From: JAITWN01 sp964384095
GTDB lineage: Bacteria > Pseudomonadota > Gammaproteobacteria > SZUA-140
Assembly (NCBI GenBank): GCA_964384095.1
Contig: CAYLKC010000029.1
Location: forward strand, 1-21,489
Direction of reading: 5' to 3'
Length of the DNA: 21,489 bases
The notes below the pieces were generated by a model. The model made no database searches, had not been told where the DNA came from, and was given only the letters and a program-made list of their open reading frames with translations. Positions within the stretch are counted from its first letter, which is position 1. The number at the start of each line of letters is the position of its first letter. Shown piece by piece: positions 7,904 through 14,210 of the stretch. Made by a program: the position numbers and the translations under genes.

Positions 7904-8608
7904 ATGCTGTCCGCGCTTGCCGGTGGCGGCGCCGGCTTGCTGCAACTGCCGGCGCTGATTTTTCTCGGTCTGCCGTTCGCGATCGCGCTCGCGACGCACA
8001 AGGTCGCGAGCGTCGCCCTCGGCGTCGGCGCGACGCTGCGCTATCTCAGGGGCGGCGGCCTGACCTGGCGCTTCTCGCTGTTCATCCTCGCCTGCGGACT
8101 GCCCGGCGTCGTCGTCGGCGCCAGCGTGATCCTGCAGGTGCCCGAGCGCATCGCCGAGGTTACGCTCGGCTTTCTGACCATTGGCCTCGGCGTCTATTCG
8201 TGGCTCAGGCCCGAACTCGGTCTCGTCCGCCGCGAGGTCGCGAACGACTTCAACCGGAAACTCACCGGCGGTCTCGTGCTGTGCTTCATCGGCATCGTCA
8301 ACGGCTCGCTGACCTCGGGCAGCGGCCTGTTCGTCACGCTGTGGCTGGTGCGCTGGTTCGGCCTCGAATACAAGCACGCGGTCGCTTATACACTGGTGCT
8401 GGTCGGCGTGTTCTGGAACGGCGCCGGCGCGCTGACCCTCGGCGTGCAGGGTACGATCCAGTGGGACTGGCTGCCGGCTCTCCTGCTTGGTTCGCTGATC
8501 GGCGGCTACCTCGGCGCCCACCTCGCGGTCGTCAAGGGCAACCGCGTCATCAAGCGCGTGTTCGAGGTCGTGACCGTGCTGGTCGGGCTGAAACTGGTGG
8601 CTGGCTGA
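7904..8608 (+). CDS. TSUP (TauE/SafE) family membrane permease
   Basis: This is a hydrophobic protein with about seven membrane segments and the TSUP signature SALAGGGAGLLQLPALIFLG near the N-terminus. A second half-repeat, LVLCFIGIVNGSLTSGSGLFVTL, follows, and the C-terminus ends with LLLGSLIGGYLGAHLAV and KRVFEVVTVLVGLKLV. Family members export or import sulfur compounds or organic anions; the substrate here is unknown. The ATG at 7904 gives 234 residues but cuts the first membrane helix. The frame is open back to 7847, and bases 7853-7903 encode IDWFNHLILFVVALVAN, a convincing start of the helix. No ATG, GTG or TTG exists in that stretch. The true start may be non-canonical (ATC at 7853), or a base may be wrong. 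It follows argB by 119 bases. Confidence 0.85.
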   Translation: MLSALAGGGAGLLQLPALIFLGLPFAIALATHKVASVALGVGATLRYLRGGGLTWRFSLFILACGLPGVVVGASVILQVPERIAEVTLGFLTIGLGVYSWLRPELGLVRREVANDFNRKLTGGLVLCFIGIVNGSLTSGSGLFVTLWLVRWFGLEYKHAVAYTLVLVGVFWNGAGALTLGVQGTIQWDWLPALLLGSLIGGYLGAHLAVVKGNRVIKRVFEVVTVLVGLKLVAG

Positions 8609-8679
8609 GACAGATTACGCGGCGCGGCTGACGGGATACAATGGCGGGCAGCAAGGGGAGTCTGCAGGAATCAATTTCC

Positions 8680-8964
8680 TCATTCCGCCAGGACCAGTGT
8701 TTTAGCCATCTTTATGTATGGGTAGGGGTTCTTTCGAAAGCCCAGGAAAATGACTCGATCCGTGAGTCCGAGGTTATCCACCAGGGTTTTGATCCGGCCC
8801 TCCACTTTCCCTTCTCCGAGCAATAGCAGCTTTATGTCAGTCCTGGTTTTTGCGAAGGCTTGAATGAGCCGATCGTGCCGCTTTTGTCGGTTGAATCGGC
8901 CAATATGAATTATGTAGTCAGACGAAATGTCGACTGACTCTGAGTCTGCCAGAACCCATCTCAT
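8680..8964 (-). pseudogene. Glycosyltransferase family 4 remnant (C-terminal domain fragment)
   Basis: The 94-codon reading frame encodes SDYIIHIGRFNRQKRHDRLI, then LLLLGEGKVEGRIKTLVD, and later GFRKNPYPYIKMAKTLVL. These are the first strands of the GT-B C-terminal domain of family 4 glycosyltransferases. Complete enzymes have about 350-400 residues and continue after the last phrase with the nucleotide-sugar-binding E-x7-E region; here a stop follows at once. The N-terminal domain is missing, with a stop directly before the ATG. The DNA is clearly richer in A and T than its neighbours, suggesting a foreign origin. It is probably a decayed fragment of a transferred surface-polysaccharide gene and not a functional protein. 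Confidence 0.75.
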
Positions 8965-9174
8965 TCAATAATCTAGCCGAACTTCAGGTCTCCCGGCCTG
9001 TTTTCAGGTGCAAAATGACTGCTGCGGTAGGCATTGCTACACCGGATACAAGATTTCGACCCCGAAAACAGGCTGGGAGGGCGGTAATCAGGCCGGATAT
9101 CAGGCTTGATTGCACAGGATACAAGGGGTTGCCGTGGTCCGACCCCGGTTCCCCGGTTCTCCCCATAACTGCGA
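8965..9174. other. Non-coding scar with a degenerate inverted repeat
   Basis: No convincing gene lies here. Arms 8990-9005 and 9064-9079 are 16-base inverted repeats with one mismatch (core GCCTGTTTTC / GAAAACAGGC) around a 58-base loop. The word GGATACAAG appears twice (from 9045 and from 9117), and CAGGC-type words recur between 9070 and 9120. Together with the glycosyltransferase remnant, this looks like debris of an insertion or recombination event. No transposase reading frame was seen. Confidence 0.45.
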
Positions 9175-9180
9175 TATAAT
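9175..9180 (+). promoter_or_regulatory. Candidate -10 box for the secreted TPR-like gene
   Basis: A perfect TATAAT lies 44 bases before the ATG at 9224, inside GCGATATAATCGTAC. No good -35 box is found at 16-18 bases upstream (CCGGTT is poor), so the promoter may be weak or need an activator. The position fits a start of transcription near 9187. Confidence 0.5.
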
Positions 9181-9223
9181 CGTACAGTAGACGGGCGCAG
9201 GCACATATGCCGGGAGGTACGTC

Positions 9224-9856
9224 ATGAAACAGTATCGATTCACCTGGTTAGTGCTGCTGCTGTTCCTGACCCTCCCCGCACTCGCCGGCGACCCCGACCC
9301 CGAACTCACCGAGGCCCGCGAGGTCTTCCTCCTCGCCGTCGATGGCGATCGCCGCGCGGTGCGTGACGCGACCCAACGCTTTCGCTCGCTGAGCCGCGCC
9401 CATCCGCGGGAGCCGGTGTATCTCGCGTATCTCGGCGCCAGTACGACGCTGCAGGGCAGGGACGCGTCGAACAATCTCGACAAGCGCCGCATGACCGACG
9501 ACGGCCTGCGCGATATCGACCGCGCGCTCGACCTGCTGTCGAAGGGCGAGGATCGCGCCTCCCCGCGCTACCTCGATACGCTGCTGGTCGCGGCGAATTC
9601 CTTCATCCATATCCCGTCCTTCTTCAACCGCCACGACCAGGGCCGGCAGTTGCTGGATGAGATCCTCGCCCATCCGACCTTCGACGCGATGGCGCCCGGC
9701 TTCCAGGCCGCGACCTATCTGGCCGCGGCGTTGGTCGCGCAGGGGGAACGCGACGAAGAGGCGTACCGGCGTTATCTGGATCTGACGGTCGCGACCGATC
9801 CCGAAGGCCGCAACGGCCGCTTCGCGAGCGGGCTGATCGAGGAACTCTCGCGCTGA
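9224..9856 (+). CDS. Secreted TPR-like protein of unknown function
   Basis: The 210-residue protein begins with a clear Sec signal peptide (Lys-Gln-Tyr-Arg, then the hydrophobic run LVLLLFLTLPALA, likely cut after ALA at about residue 21). The mature part is helical and built like tetratricopeptide repeats. One segment, RFRSLSRAHPREPVYLAYLG, pairs helices with small residues at the usual positions. A later segment, TYLAAALVAQGERDEEAYRR, has the same character. No catalytic motif is visible. A GGGAGG lies 8 bases before the ATG. It stands alone between the scar and the toxin-antitoxin pair. It is probably periplasmic and likely mediates protein contacts. I do not recognise a named family. Confidence 0.75.
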   Translation: MKQYRFTWLVLLLFLTLPALAGDPDPELTEAREVFLLAVDGDRRAVRDATQRFRSLSRAHPREPVYLAYLGASTTLQGRDASNNLDKRRMTDDGLRDIDRALDLLSKGEDRASPRYLDTLLVAANSFIHIPSFFNRHDQGRQLLDEILAHPTFDAMAPGFQAATYLAAALVAQGERDEEAYRRYLDLTVATDPEGRNGRFASGLIEELSR

Positions 9857-9990
9857 TCAGGCCGCCGTCGTGTTCCATCCATAATCCGCTTGGAATCAGT
9901 ATTTATATACCCCGGGTAATCAGCGATTATCTGTCAAGCCACATACATGGCGCCTGCCATACTCACGGAATCAGATTTCCATGTGTAATA

Positions 9991-10001
9991 TATACTTGAC
10001 A
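9991..10001 (+). promoter_or_regulatory. Candidate promoter elements of the toxin-antitoxin operon
   Basis: Two overlapping signals occur in an AT-rich stretch. TATACT (9991-9996) could be a -10 box giving a leader of about 27 bases. TTGACA (9996-10001) is a perfect -35 hexamer, but using it with a -10 about 17 bases on would start transcription almost at the toxin ATG. A small palindrome, TAATC-AGC-GATTA (9917-9929), lies upstream and might bind the antitoxin. Which signal is used cannot be decided by eye. Confidence 0.35.
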
Positions 10002-10029
10002 TTTGGGCCCCGCTTCCATAGGCTGCGTA

Positions 10030-10350
10030 ATGTACAAGATCCGCAAGTATCGGGATGCGCGCGGCAGGATTCCGATCGACGATTGGTTGCAAGGCTTGCG
10101 TGACTGCCGTGCGAGACAACGCATCCTGCTCAGGATCAGGCGCTTGTCGCTCGGACTCGAAGGCGACTGGAAGCCGGTAGGCCAAGGCGTGAGAGAATTA
10201 CGAATCTCCGAGGGCAAGGGTTATCGCCTGTATTACGGGTGGGTGGACAGGACGGTCGTCATCCTGCTGTGCGGTGGCGATAAGTCTACCCAGGGACGCG
10301 ACGTGGAAAGGGCGATTGAATACTGGAGCGATTGTAATGGCCAGGCGTGA
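10030..10350 (+). CDS. RelE/ParE-superfamily toxin (HI1419 / Gp49-like, HigB type)
   Basis: The 106-residue protein begins MYKIRKYRDARGRIPIDDWL. It shows the Gp49/HI1419 pattern: an N-terminal strand and helix, RARQRILLRIRRLSLG, GDWKPVGQGVRELRI, then GKGYRLYYGWVDRTVVILLC and GGDKSTQGRDVERAIEYW. The basic and aromatic residues in the last strands are those expected of an mRNA-cleaving RelE fold. The frame extends upstream to a TTG at 10003, but the ATG at 10030 gives the family start. The gene precedes its antitoxin and overlaps it by 14 bases. This toxin-first order is typical of the HI1419-HI1420 group. Such toxins slow growth when the labile antitoxin is lost. Confidence 0.88.
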   Translation: MYKIRKYRDARGRIPIDDWLQGLRDCRARQRILLRIRRLSLGLEGDWKPVGQGVRELRISEGKGYRLYYGWVDRTVVILLCGGDKSTQGRDVERAIEYWSDCNGQA

Positions 10351-10642
10351 CAAGACCGTAGCGTTTGATCCGGTGGAATATCTGAAGACACCGGAGGAAA
10401 TTGCCGAATACATCAATGCCGCGATTGAAGATGGCAACGAACAGGTCATGCTCGCGGCGATGAGCGACGTCGCGCGCGCGATCATGGGAATGTCCGAGCT
10501 GGCCCAACGTACCGGTCTCTCACGTGAAGCCTTGTACACATCACTCTCCGAAACCGGCAATCCTCGCTTCTCGAATTTCATCGAGATTCTGCACGCGCTT
10601 GGCCTGGAGGTCTCAGTGCGCCCGCGCGGGCGAGCTGCCTGA
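10337..10642 (+). CDS. HI1420-type antitoxin, helix-turn-helix regulator
   Basis: The 101-residue protein has the layout of the addiction-module antitoxin family typified by HI1420. The N-terminal part contains FDPVEYLKTPEEIAEYINAA. A Xre-like helix-turn-helix, MGMSELAQRTGLSREALYTS, follows, and then GNPRFSNFIEILHALGLEVS. It should bind and neutralise the preceding toxin and repress their shared promoter. The ATG at 10337 lies inside the toxin gene (14-base overlap), so translation is coupled. An open frame extends further upstream but overlaps the toxin and lacks family similarity there. The pair has no phage genes nearby, so it appears to be a stand-alone chromosomal module. Confidence 0.9.
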   Translation: MARRDKTVAFDPVEYLKTPEEIAEYINAAIEDGNEQVMLAAMSDVARAIMGMSELAQRTGLSREALYTSLSETGNPRFSNFIEILHALGLEVSVRPRGRAA

Positions 10643-10668
10643 TCCTGCTCCGCGAGGAGACGCCGGTC

Positions 10669-11043
10669 ATGGCGGATGTCTGTCCCTGCTGGAAATGCGG
10701 CAAGCCCCTTGCCGATCTGCTCGCGCCGCTCCCGCGCCTCGCCGAGTGCCCGCACTGCCGCGCGGAGTTGCACGTGTGCCGGATGTGCGTCTGGTTCGAT
10801 CCAGCCGTCGCGAACCAGTGCCGCGAGCCGGTCGCCGATCCCGTCACCGACAAGCAGCGGGCGAACTTCTGCGGCTATTTCGGTATCAATCCGAACGCAT
10901 ACGCCGCGCCGTCCGGCGAGGCCGATGAAGCGCGCCGCGGGCTGGATGCGCTGTTCAGCGGTGACGCGGCAAAACCCGCCGCCGATATCTCAAGTCCTGA
11001 AGACATCGCCCGCAAGCAGCTCGACGATCTGTTCAGCAAGTGA
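10669..11043 (+). CDS. Cysteine-rich putative zinc-binding protein, uncharacterised
   Basis: The 124-residue protein has nine cysteines in its first 70 residues: CPCWKC (5, 7, 10), CPHC (27, 30), CRMC (37, 40), then C51 and C68. The paired CxxC motifs suggest one or two zinc ribbons. CRMCVWFDPAVANQC and ANFCGYF look like a conserved domain. The C-terminal third is a charged linker ending in two similar short helices, RRGLDALFSGD and RKQLDDLFSK, which may be a docking motif. A GAGGAG ribosome-binding site lies upstream. It follows the antitoxin by 26 bases but is probably independent of it in function. I cannot assign a role. Confidence 0.8.
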   Translation: MADVCPCWKCGKPLADLLAPLPRLAECPHCRAELHVCRMCVWFDPAVANQCREPVADPVTDKQRANFCGYFGINPNAYAAPSGEADEARRGLDALFSGDAAKPAADISSPEDIARKQLDDLFSK

Positions 11044-11056
11044 TCCATTGATCGCA

Positions 11057-12181
11057 TCATGCGAGCGCCAGCCTCACCGCCCGCCTGATCTCCTCCCGCC
11101 GCGTATGGCAGTGCGGTGAAAACCGCACCCCGCCGCCGCGCGGCGCGCACTGCACGCCGGCTGCGCGCAATGCCTGGAACAGCGCAGTCGCACCGATCCC
11201 AGGCCGTTTGAATACGACGATGCCCGACAGCCGCGCCGGATCGCGCGACGACAGCAGCTCCAGCCCGTCGGTCTCGTCGATCAGCTCAATCAGATAACGC
11301 GCATTGTCGAGCACCCGCTGCTCGACCTTGTCGAGACCGATCTCGAGCAATAGCCCCAGGCTCGCGTGCAGCCCATGGATGCCGAGCATGTTCGGGCTGC
11401 CGCACTCGAAGCGGCGCGCACTTCCTGCCGGCCGCCAGTCGCGGCGCTCGTAGTCGCCGATCGCATCGACCATGTGCCAGCCGTATTGCGTCAGCCGCAG
11501 TTGCTCACGAAAGCCGGGGCGCGTGTAGAACAGCGCAATGCCCTCCGGACCGAGCATCCATTTGTGTCCGTCGGCAATGACGGCGTCGGCGTGGATCGCA
11601 CGGGCATCGATCTGCAACGCGCCGAGGCTCTGGATCGCATCGACGCAGAAGGCGATGCCGCGTTCACGGCAGAATGCGCCGATGCGTGCGAGGTCCATGC
11701 GCAGGCCGCTCGCATACTGCACCGAGCTGACGGTGACGAGGCGTGTGCGCTCGTCGCATAGCGCAAACAGCGCGGCCTCGGGATCGGGGACCGCGTGAAT
11801 CTCCGCCTCGCGCAAGCCGACGCCCTGATCACGCAGTGATTCCCAGACGATGCGATTCGACGGGAATTCCTCGGCGCTGGTCACAATGTTGTCACCGGCG
11901 GTCCACGGCATACCGTAGGCGACGATCGACAGCCCTTCGGAGGTGTTCTTCAGCAGCGCGATGTCATCGGCGGACGCCGCCCCCAACAGCGCGCGCCCCT
12001 GTTCGCGCAACGCGGTCTCGGTCGCGGCCCAGCGTTCGTAGTGTGCCGGCCCGCTATCGAAGTTCTCGCGCGCAAACGCGGCGACGGCATCCGCGGCGCG
12101 GCGAGGCCACGGTGCGAGGCCGGCATGGTTGAGAAAAATCTGATCGTCGCGCGCGGGGAATTCGTGCTCGAGCGACGCCAT
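11057..12181 (-). CDS. Class V aminotransferase (cysteine-desulfurase-like PLP enzyme)
   Basis: This is a fold-type I PLP enzyme of 374 residues. FLNHAGLAPWPRRA is the family N-terminus. NTSEGLSIVAYG binds the cofactor phosphate, and VSSVQYASGLRMDLARIGAF and FCVDAIQSLGALQID supply the PLP-binding Asp. DGHKWMLGPEGIALFYTR carries the Schiff-base Lys (about 207). The C-terminal domain ends GGGVRFSPHCHTRREEI. No clear active-site Cys loop of the IscS or SufS kind is evident, so it may be another lyase or aminotransferase of the family. A GTG at 12184 directly follows the pyrE stop, and the ATG at 12181 is the likelier start; either way it is coupled to pyrE. The substrate is unknown. Confidence 0.88.
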   Translation of the reverse strand: MASLEHEFPARDDQIFLNHAGLAPWPRRAADAVAAFARENFDSGPAHYERWAATETALREQGRALLGAASADDIALLKNTSEGLSIVAYGMPWTAGDNIVTSAEEFPSNRIVWESLRDQGVGLREAEIHAVPDPEAALFALCDERTRLVTVSSVQYASGLRMDLARIGAFCRERGIAFCVDAIQSLGALQIDARAIHADAVIADGHKWMLGPEGIALFYTRPGFREQLRLTQYGWHMVDAIGDYERRDWRPAGSARRFECGSPNMLGIHGLHASLGLLLEIGLDKVEQRVLDNARYLIELIDETDGLELLSSRDPARLSGIVVFKRPGIGATALFQALRAAGVQCAPRGGGVRFSPHCHTRREEIRRAVRLALA

Positions 12182-12184
12182 CAC

Positions 12185-12838
12185 TCAGGCGTCGCTCGAG
12201 CGGCCGTACTGCTTCTGGTACGCGCGGATGCGTTCGAGCGCGGTGGTCATGCCCGGCGTCGATGACAGGTATTCGATCAGTACAGAGAGGCTGGCGACGC
12301 TCGCGACCTTGATGCCCCAGGTCATCTCGACCTCCTCGATGGCGAAGCGACCATCCGTGCCGCGCTCCTGGCGGTCGAGCGAGCTCGTGACGCCGGCGAC
12401 CTTCGCCTTCGCGTCATCGATGATCCCGACCGACTCGCGCACCGAGGTGCCGGCCGAGATCACGTCATCGACGATCAGCACCCGGCCCTCGAGCGCATGA
12501 CCGACGATGATACCGCCCTCGCCGTGCTGCTTGGCCTCCTTGCGGTTGAAGGCATAGGGGACGTCTATTCCGTGATGGTCGTTGAGCGCGATGGCTGTCG
12601 CGACCGCGAGCGGGATGCCCTTGTACGCCGGGCCGTAGAGCATGTCAAAGGCAATGCCGGAACTGACGATCGCCTCGGCGTAGTAGCGGCCGAGGCCGGC
12701 GATCGCGGCGCCGTTGTCGAACTTGCCGCTGTTGAAGAAATACGGGCTCATGCGTCCCGATTTGAGCTTGAATTCGCCGAACAGCAGCGCATTGTGCGCG
12801 ATCGCAAACTCGATGAAACGGCGCTGGTAGTCCTGCAT
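12185..12838 (-). CDS. pyrE: Orotate phosphoribosyltransferase
   Basis: PyrE joins orotate to PRPP to give orotidine 5'-monophosphate in pyrimidine synthesis. The 217 residues match proteobacterial PyrE. Motifs are FGEFKLKSGRMSPYFFNSGK (orotate side), MLYGPAYKGIPLA, FNRKEAKQHGEGG (flexible catalytic loop with Lys and His) and the PRPP-binding signature VLIVDDVISAGTSVRE. It follows the unknown gene at 12913 by 74 bases and is followed immediately by the aminotransferase. Its position near an exonuclease III homologue mirrors pyrE-crc in pseudomonads. No pyrimidine attenuator with a U-run was found in the 74-base leader. Confidence 0.97.
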   Translation of the reverse strand: MQDYQRRFIEFAIAHNALLFGEFKLKSGRMSPYFFNSGKFDNGAAIAGLGRYYAEAIVSSGIAFDMLYGPAYKGIPLAVATAIALNDHHGIDVPYAFNRKEAKQHGEGGIIVGHALEGRVLIVDDVISAGTSVRESVGIIDDAKAKVAGVTSSLDRQERGTDGRFAIEEVEMTWGIKVASVASLSVLIEYLSSTPGMTTALERIRAYQKQYGRSSDA

Positions 12839-12912
12839 GAAGTCTCTCCGGTCCCCTTCGGTTCTGGAGGTGCAGGTTACCAGAGGGGACGCGGGATCGA
12901 AAGGCTGCGGGT

Positions 12913-13488
12913 CTATTGCCTGCGGAAGTAGCTGTCCTCTTCCGGAGAGAGGTCGATCTGCCCGCTGCGGAATGCGGTCCTGACCGGGGCGGCGGTGCTC
13001 GCCTGCGAAGAGACGGGTTCATCGCGCTGGGTCTCGATCAGCAGCCCGATCTTGCCGTCGACTTCAAGGATACGGAAGGTGTGGACCGACAGGTTCGCGA
13101 ATGCCTGGCGCAGGTAGCTGCCGCCGGGCGGCGCCTTCGGCGCGAGCACGATCAACTGCATGTCCTCGACGCGGAAGATCGCGCTGCTGTCGCGGCTGCC
13201 GCGGAACAGCGCCGGATAGAGCCGGTACAGCATCGCGCGGTTGTCGCTGAGGCCCTCGATCGCGGCGAGCCCGGCGAGCAGGGCGCGACCGCCGTCGCGG
13301 CTGTCCCAGACCAACAGTACCGGTCGCCGCTCGCTGTTCAGCGCAAGGATGTGGTGGCCGTCGAACGGGAGCTTGTCGCTGATGACTTCATGTCCCTCGC
13401 CGAGGATGTTGGTCAGAGAGTCGGCGACGAGTTCACGGAGGATTTCGTCGGAGGTCAGCGCTACGGTTCTGAGATGAATGCTCATCAT
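12913..13488 (-). CDS. Uncharacterised protein resembling a degenerate PD-(D/E)XK nuclease fold
   Basis: The 191-residue soluble protein belongs to no family I can name. Residues 24-80 contain D43-GHHILALNSERRPVLLVWDS followed by the helix RALLAGLAAIEGL. This resembles the PD-(D/E)XK core, where an Asp, a strand with ExK and an Ala-rich helix follow each other (as in NucS/DUF91-like proteins). The ExK position reads WDS here, so catalysis is doubtful. The part 107-150 (RVEDMQLIVLAPKAPPGGSY, then FRILEVDGKIGLLIE) resembles the ending of those nucleases. A polar tail follows. It starts 10 bases after the MinD-like gene with GAGGAAT before ATGATG and is the fourth gene of the MerR/ParA cluster. 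The fold is inference from pattern only. Confidence 0.7.
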   Translation of the reverse strand: MMSIHLRTVALTSDEILRELVADSLTNILGEGHEVISDKLPFDGHHILALNSERRPVLLVWDSRDGGRALLAGLAAIEGLSDNRAMLYRLYPALFRGSRDSSAIFRVEDMQLIVLAPKAPPGGSYLRQAFANLSVHTFRILEVDGKIGLLIETQRDEPVSSQASTAAPVRTAFRSGQIDLSPEEDSYFRRQ

Positions 13489-13498
13489 GATTCCTCAT

Positions 13499-14209
13499 CT
13501 ATATGTTCGTGGCCGCAGCACCGGCGCCGATGCCGAGATCGGCGATCAGCAGGGCAGCGATATTGCGCAACTCCTGTTCCCGGTTCTGCCCGTCGCGCAA
13601 CAGGCAGGCGTAACTGACGACTTCGATACCGAGAAAGCGCGCGGCCGCCGCGGCAAAGCGCGCATGACAGTCACCGGCATCGCCGGGATCGATCGCGCCG
13701 GTGATTGTGGCGCCGATCGTCGCGACCGCCCCTGATGCGGGGCGGTGCGCCGCGAGCGACTTCAGCAACCGCCACGCGCGGCGCATCCCTTGCTCGTCGG
13801 CCGGTACTGTGATCAGTCCCGACGCTATTGTCTCCGCGGGCGTCGCGCTTGTCGACTCGACGATGAAGATTTCATCGCTGTCGCGAAGACTTGCATCATA
13901 ATCTGGACGATGGGAGGCGTCATCGGGTTCCCGCATCAGACCAGTGACGGTAAAACTGTCGGCACAAGGTAACACTCTCAGTTGCAGTCGGACATCACGC
14001 GGGGGCTCGATCACCGCGACGGGATGACCGAGACGGGCGAGCGCGCGCGCGAGGTCGATCGCGGGCAGCGCCTGCGCATCATCGGGGTGGGCATGCAATG
14101 CGAGGCAGTGGCGGCGGTGTTGTTCATCGCTGAGAAAAAGACCACCGATGCGGGAAAGCCGGTCCCGGGCGTCGCCGCGAAACGATTCACGTGCGGGCAT
14201 GCGGCCCAT
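13499..14209 (-). CDS. MinD/FleN-like protein that has lost the Walker A motif
   Basis: The 236-residue protein shows the outline of the MinD/ParA fold without its nucleotide site. Strand HCLALHA (34-40) is followed by HPDDAQALPA where MinD has the KGGxGKT loop. Then come the helix IDLARALARLGH and the strand PVAVIEP (63-69), the equivalent of the VVIDxD strand. EIFIVEST (113-120) takes the Walker B place. GLITVPADEQGMRRAWRLLK matches the segment after it, and FAAAAARFLGIEVVSYACLL matches the RFLGV segment of FleN. The first ATG is one base after the parA stop; a second ATG at 14200 is possible. A pseudo-ATPase partner of the adjacent ParA is the natural inference. The assignment is by eye only. 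Confidence 0.72.
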   Translation of the reverse strand: MGRMPARESFRGDARDRLSRIGGLFLSDEQHRRHCLALHAHPDDAQALPAIDLARALARLGHPVAVIEPPRDVRLQLRVLPCADSFTVTGLMREPDDASHRPDYDASLRDSDEIFIVESTSATPAETIASGLITVPADEQGMRRAWRLLKSLAAHRPASGAVATIGATITGAIDPGDAGDCHARFAAAAARFLGIEVVSYACLLRDGQNREQELRNIAALLIADLGIGAGAAATNI

Positions 14210-14210
14210 G

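Noticed and set aside
8641..8826. 61-codon open frame on +
   Set aside because: It is antisense to the glycosyltransferase remnant, which has recognisable sequence on the - strand.
10003..10029. TTG start giving a longer toxin
   Set aside because: The added residues do not fit the toxin family, and the ATG at 10030 gives the normal N-terminus.
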